This document shows, one piece after another, positions 7,211 to 8,711 of a stretch of DNA of 8,711 nucleotides (the stretch's first letter is position 1; every line of letters begins with the position of its first letter). The stretch is from Candidatus Pacearchaeota archaeon. Lineage in GTDB: Archaea; Nanobdellota; Nanobdellia; Pacearchaeales; GW2011-AR1. The stretch lies in contig JAPLXX010000007.1 in the NCBI GenBank assembly GCA_026395855.1, forward strand, positions 1 through 8,711. Reading direction: 5' to 3'. The position numbers and the translations under genes are program-made. The notes beneath the pieces are model-generated. The model was not told the origin of the DNA, ran no database searches, and saw nothing but the letters and a program-made list of their open reading frames with translations.

Positions 7211-7711
7211 TTATCCCTTCACCTCTGGACTTCGTCCTTGGTATCTTTTTTGCACGACATTCTGCACCCTAGCACGATTATATCTCTGAAGCATGGTGCA
7301 AGAACTATTGATTAATAGCCCGAGACCATCAAGAGCTAATTTAGTAGGGTTTCCATCGTTTAAATCATTAAGAAGCAAATATCCAAAGAACACCGTAAAG
7401 GGGGCATGTATTACTTCATTTACCCTAGTTCCAAATTCATAATCTTTTAAAGATTTTAAGTTTATTTTTTCTCCGATAAAATATGAAGATGCTTCGTCAT
7501 CCATACTCATTAATCTAAATGCTTTTCCCACAGTTTCCATAATAAATTTTTGTATATATTTTACACCAAGCATTCTATAAACTAATCCATTTCCTCGTTT
7601 TTCAAAAGATTTTGGTCTAAAATATGAATCAGTTAGATTCCTAACTGCAGAGGAAATATCTAGCTTTCTTTCTAAACCGGAAAGTTCTTCAATTGGAATA
7701 CTGCTCGTCAT
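7211..7711 (-). CDS. Small membrane protein, CrtO-acyltransferase-like
   Basis: A 166-residue protein resembling the glycosyl-4,4'-diaponeurosporenoate acyltransferase (CrtO-like) family, whose founding members acylate a carotenoid glycoside; many relatives in bacteria and archaea have no known role. Family-like features are a FEKRGN...VYRMLGVKYIQKF block (36-56), R-x-x-E-x-x-H (96-102) leading into a hydrophobic segment (about 102-117), a second hydrophobic segment (126-140), and the closing LQRYNRAR block (141-148), the part I find most diagnostic. Two membrane passes are likely. I do not claim carotenoid chemistry; an acyltransferase acting on another lipid or glycan, or a purely structural partner of the kinase, fits as well. 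The start ATG overlaps the stop of the ribbon-helix-helix gene (ATGA), with a weak GGGGG 10 nt upstream. The stop lies 1 nt before the kinase ATG, so the two are translated together. Confidence 0.75.
   Translation of the reverse strand: MTSSIPIEELSGLERKLDISSAVRNLTDSYFRPKSFEKRGNGLVYRMLGVKYIQKFIMETVGKAFRLMSMDDEASSYFIGEKINLKSLKDYEFGTRVNEVIHAPFTVFFGYLLLNDLNDGNPTKLALDGLGLLINSSCTMLQRYNRARVQNVVQKRYQGRSPEVKG
7219..7224 (-). promoter_or_regulatory. Shine-Dalgarno site of the kinase gene
   Basis: AGGTGA on the minus strand, 9 nt before ATG 7209 and inside the last codons of the preceding gene. A good archaeal ribosome-binding site that fixes the kinase start. Confidence 0.65.
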
Positions 7712-7863
7712 TTTCTTTCAACCCCCACTTTTTTATTTTTTAAGAATGATTCTATAGCATACTCTATCAAATGGCTCTTATTTCTGAATACACTACCCTT
7801 CACTTTTTCCCGAAGACGCTTGTCTAGCTCTTCTTCCATAGAGATGCTTATTTTAATTTTCAT
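7708..7863 (-). CDS. Ribbon-helix-helix DNA-binding protein, 51 aa
   Basis: A 51-residue protein with the CopG/Arc/MetJ-type ribbon-helix-helix fold, which dimerises and inserts a two-stranded ribbon into the DNA major groove, usually to repress its own operon. Residues 2-9 (KIKISISM) form the alternating strand, 10-22 (EEELDKRLREKVK) helix A, and 27-43 (RNKSHLIEYAIESFLKN) helix B with the N-x-S cap typical of the family. The tail is basic. ATG 7863 was chosen because the next Met (MEEELDK) would delete the DNA-binding strand. It starts 6 nt after the stop of the GTP-cyclohydrolase-II-like gene and its TGA overlaps the next ATG. It probably has no promoter of its own. Its position inside the cassette and the inverted repeat at the cassette promoter point to autoregulation. 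In other loci such proteins are antitoxins, but no classical toxin is adjacent. Confidence 0.87.
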   Translation of the reverse strand: MKIKISISMEEELDKRLREKVKGSVFRNKSHLIEYAIESFLKNKKVGVERK

Positions 7864-7869
7864 CTTAAA

Positions 7870-8433
7870 TTATAATCTAACTTGTTTTACTGGAATGGCA
7901 TATTGCCTAAAGATATTTAGTTTTGAAGCATTATTTGTCAATAATCTTATACTTCTAATACCAAAATGGTCTACTATAACAACCAATGGTTTGTAGTCTC
8001 TTGAATCTTTTAATCCAAGAGAAGATCTTGCACTGTCTTCATCAAGCCCCTTAAATTTCTCAACTGCTAAGGTTTTTGCATGTTTTCTTAAACCAACACC
8101 TTTTCCGTGATCATTTTTACAATAAATAAGCAATCCTTTTGGTTCTTCTCTAATTAATCTGTGACTTTCTAAAAGTTGACTTTGACAGTCACAATCATCA
8201 AAGCCGTAAACCCTTCCTAACACACATGCTGATTGTACCCTTGTAAGAACATCTCCTGTATCCCCAAGATTACCTTTATAAAAAACATTATATTGGGCGC
8301 TAGGAGCTATATGAGGATTATCTGTTGGTATTATAAAATCAAGGACTTGCATACCTTCTTTCCATGCAATAATTCTGTCTATAAGAGAACTGCGCCTTGT
8401 TCCATATTCCAAACCAGTTCGTTCATTTTTCAT
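7870..8433 (-). CDS. GTP cyclohydrolase II-like protein, altered active site
   Basis: A 187-residue protein of the GTP cyclohydrolase II (RibA) family, close to the length of bacterial RibA (about 196). RibA opens the imidazole ring of GTP with loss of formate and pyrophosphate, the first step of riboflavin synthesis. The zinc ligands are retained: Cys70, Cys81 and Cys83 (family pattern C-x10-C-x-C). Also kept are Arg65 (phosphate-binding position), DSRDY (143-147, holding the family's Asp and nucleophilic Arg) and RLLTNN (163-168). Two blocks differ: the usual RVHSEC is RVQSAC (65-70), and QEGRGIGL has become NDHGKGVGL (107-115) with one extra residue. A changed substrate or product is therefore likely. 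Archaea generally make riboflavin via a different enzyme (GTP cyclohydrolase III), suggesting transfer. First gene of the cassette; GGAG lies 8 nt before ATG 8433. Confidence 0.85.
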   Translation of the reverse strand: MKNERTGLEYGTRRSSLIDRIIAWKEGMQVLDFIIPTDNPHIAPSAQYNVFYKGNLGDTGDVLTRVQSACVLGRVYGFDDCDCQSQLLESHRLIREEPKGLLIYCKNDHGKGVGLRKHAKTLAVEKFKGLDEDSARSSLGLKDSRDYKPLVVIVDHFGIRSIRLLTNNASKLNIFRQYAIPVKQVRL

Positions 8434-8453
8434 TTTATTTGCTCCAATTTCAT
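8430..8453 (-). other. Possible leaderless 7-codon minigene
   Basis: The cassette leader contains ATG 8453 followed by six codons (MKLEQIK) and a TGA that overlaps the ATG of the GTP-cyclohydrolase-II-like gene as ATGA. The predicted transcription start from the TATA-like box falls at about 8453, so this ATG could open the message. It also contains the GGAG used by the next gene. It may be chance; coding for a real peptide is unproven. Confidence 0.25.
8442..8445 (-). promoter_or_regulatory. Shine-Dalgarno site of the GCHII-like gene
   Basis: GGAG on the minus strand, 8 nt before ATG 8433. It supports that start and indicates a leadered message, unlike several other genes here. Confidence 0.55.
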
Positions 8454-8480
8454 AAAAAGTAGCACAAATTCCTACTTTTT
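8454..8480. repeat. Perfect inverted repeat in the cassette promoter
   Basis: On the plus strand, AAAAAGTAG (8454-8462) and CTACTTTTT (8472-8480) are perfect 9-bp inverted arms around a 9-nt spacer. The right arm overlaps the TATA-like element and the left arm reaches the predicted transcription start, the usual place for a repressor site. The ribbon-helix-helix protein of the same operon is the obvious candidate ligand. As RNA it could form a 9-bp hairpin followed by U5, but at this position, at the very start of the transcript, an operator is more likely than a terminator. Confidence 0.6.
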
Positions 8481-8483
8481 AAA
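8476..8483 (-). promoter_or_regulatory. TATA box of the four-gene cassette
   Basis: TTTAAAAA on the minus strand, centred about 46 nt before ATG 8433. Transcription would begin near 8453, giving a leader of about 20 nt that includes GGAG. It overlaps the right arm of the inverted repeat. Confidence 0.5.
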
Positions 8484-8579
8484 CTTTATGATATGTTACC
8501 ATTTTAGAGTTAATATGAAATATAATGGATATAATTAGCAGAAGAAAAGGGGATTATCTGTTAATATAAAAAAATAGAT

Positions 8580-8587
8580 TTATAATA
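8580..8587 (+). promoter_or_regulatory. Likely TATA box of the tRNA gene
   Basis: TTATAATA within TTTATAATATAC, about 55 nt before the tRNA, which would give a leader of about 30 nt to be removed by RNase P. A second AT-rich element (TTAAAAAT near 8600-8607) is closer, and I cannot choose between them from sequence alone. Confidence 0.4.
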
Positions 8588-8639
8588 TACAACCAAAGCC
8601 TTAAAAATCCTAAAAATCTTTTGAAGGAAGGTTAAGTTA

Positions 8640-8710
8640 GGTCCGTTAGTCTAATGGCAGAACACCTCGTTTACACCGAGGAAGCGTAGGTCCGATTCCT
8701 ACACGGACCA
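8640..8710 (+). tRNA. tRNA-Val (anticodon UAC)
   Basis: A full cloverleaf of 71 nt. The acceptor stem GGTCCGT (8640-8646) pairs perfectly with ACGGACC (8703-8709), followed by discriminator A8710; no CCA is encoded. The anticodon stem CCTCG/CGAGG (8665-8669, 8677-8681) encloses TTTACAC with anticodon TAC at 8672-8674, reading valine GUA codons. The T stem GTAGG/CCTAC is perfect. The D loop keeps A14, G18, G19 and A21. The variable loop is short (AAGC). Two oddities: position 12 is C facing A23 in the D stem, and position 55 of the T loop is C (TCCGATT) instead of the near-universal T that becomes pseudouridine. There is no intron. It is divergent from all the protein genes here, and its 3' flank is outside the window. 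Confidence 0.95.
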
Positions 8711-8711
8711 T

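Noticed and set aside
7708..7863. Ribbon-helix-helix gene as the antitoxin of a classical toxin-antitoxin pair
   Set aside because: The adjacent gene encodes a membrane protein with no RelE, MazF or PIN-like pattern, so transcriptional autoregulation of the cassette fits better.
8233..8538. Plus-strand open frame across the cassette promoter
   Set aside because: It lies mostly antisense to the GTP-cyclohydrolase-II-like gene, has no protein-like pattern and crosses the promoter region.
8509..8570. Direct repeat GTTAATAT(G/A)AAA about 51 nt apart (8509-8520 and 8560-8570)
   Set aside because: Short and in very AT-rich DNA, where such matches are expected by chance.
4729..8710. Cassette as an element integrated at the tRNA gene
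   Set aside because: Integration normally uses the tRNA 3' end, but the cassette lies on its 5' side; no integrase or repeated tRNA fragment is visible in the window.
1..8711. CRISPR arrays, insertion sequences or transposases
   Set aside because: No regularly spaced repeats, terminal inverted repeats or transposase motifs were seen on either strand.

Overview
The window reads as part of an archaeal genome. It carries archaeal/eukaryotic-type ribosomal proteins (L10e/uL16 and L35Ae/eL33) and a Trm11-type tRNA methyltransferase. TATA boxes lie about 25 nt upstream of several start codons, implying leaderless mRNAs. Low GC, very tight packing and several short proteins suggest a small-genome lineage such as DPANN (Woesearchaeota/Pacearchaeota-like), but no single gene here proves that placement.

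Layout: every protein gene is on the minus strand; only a tRNA-Val gene at the right edge is on the plus strand. Listed along the window: (a) 1-422, the 5' part of an unrecognised gene with its own TATA box. (b) 489-1473, a translation operon transcribed L35Ae, a 62-aa unknown protein, L10e; the small gene is joined to its neighbours by an ATGA overlap and a 2-nt gap. (c) 1520-2623, a Trm11/TrmG10-like tRNA methyltransferase with an altered catalytic motif. (d) 2624-2813, an AT-rich spacer. (e) 2814-4667, a 617-aa protein that appears to hold a degenerate nucleotidyltransferase-like repeat, an intact-looking nucleotidyltransferase motif and HEPN-like helical regions. (f) 4729-8433, a compact four-gene cassette transcribed in this order: a GTP-cyclohydrolase-II-like enzyme with changed active-site motifs, a 51-aa ribbon-helix-helix regulator, a small membrane protein resembling the CrtO/glycosyl-diaponeurosporenoate acyltransferase family, and an 826-aa Ser/Thr protein kinase with a hydrophobic C-terminal half. 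(g) 8434-8639, a divergent promoter region with a perfect 9-bp inverted repeat in the cassette leader. (h) 8640-8710, tRNA-Val(UAC).

How it fits together: the left half is core translation and tRNA modification. The right half looks accessory. In the cassette, gaps of 6 nt, a 4-nt overlap and 1 nt argue for co-transcription and coupled translation, and the ribbon-helix-helix protein is a natural candidate to autoregulate it through the inverted repeat over the promoter. The combination of nucleotide-ring chemistry, a DNA-binding switch, a membrane protein and a membrane-associated kinase is the best candidate in this window for an undescribed system. The tRNA also has two sites (C12 and C55) where a T would be expected.
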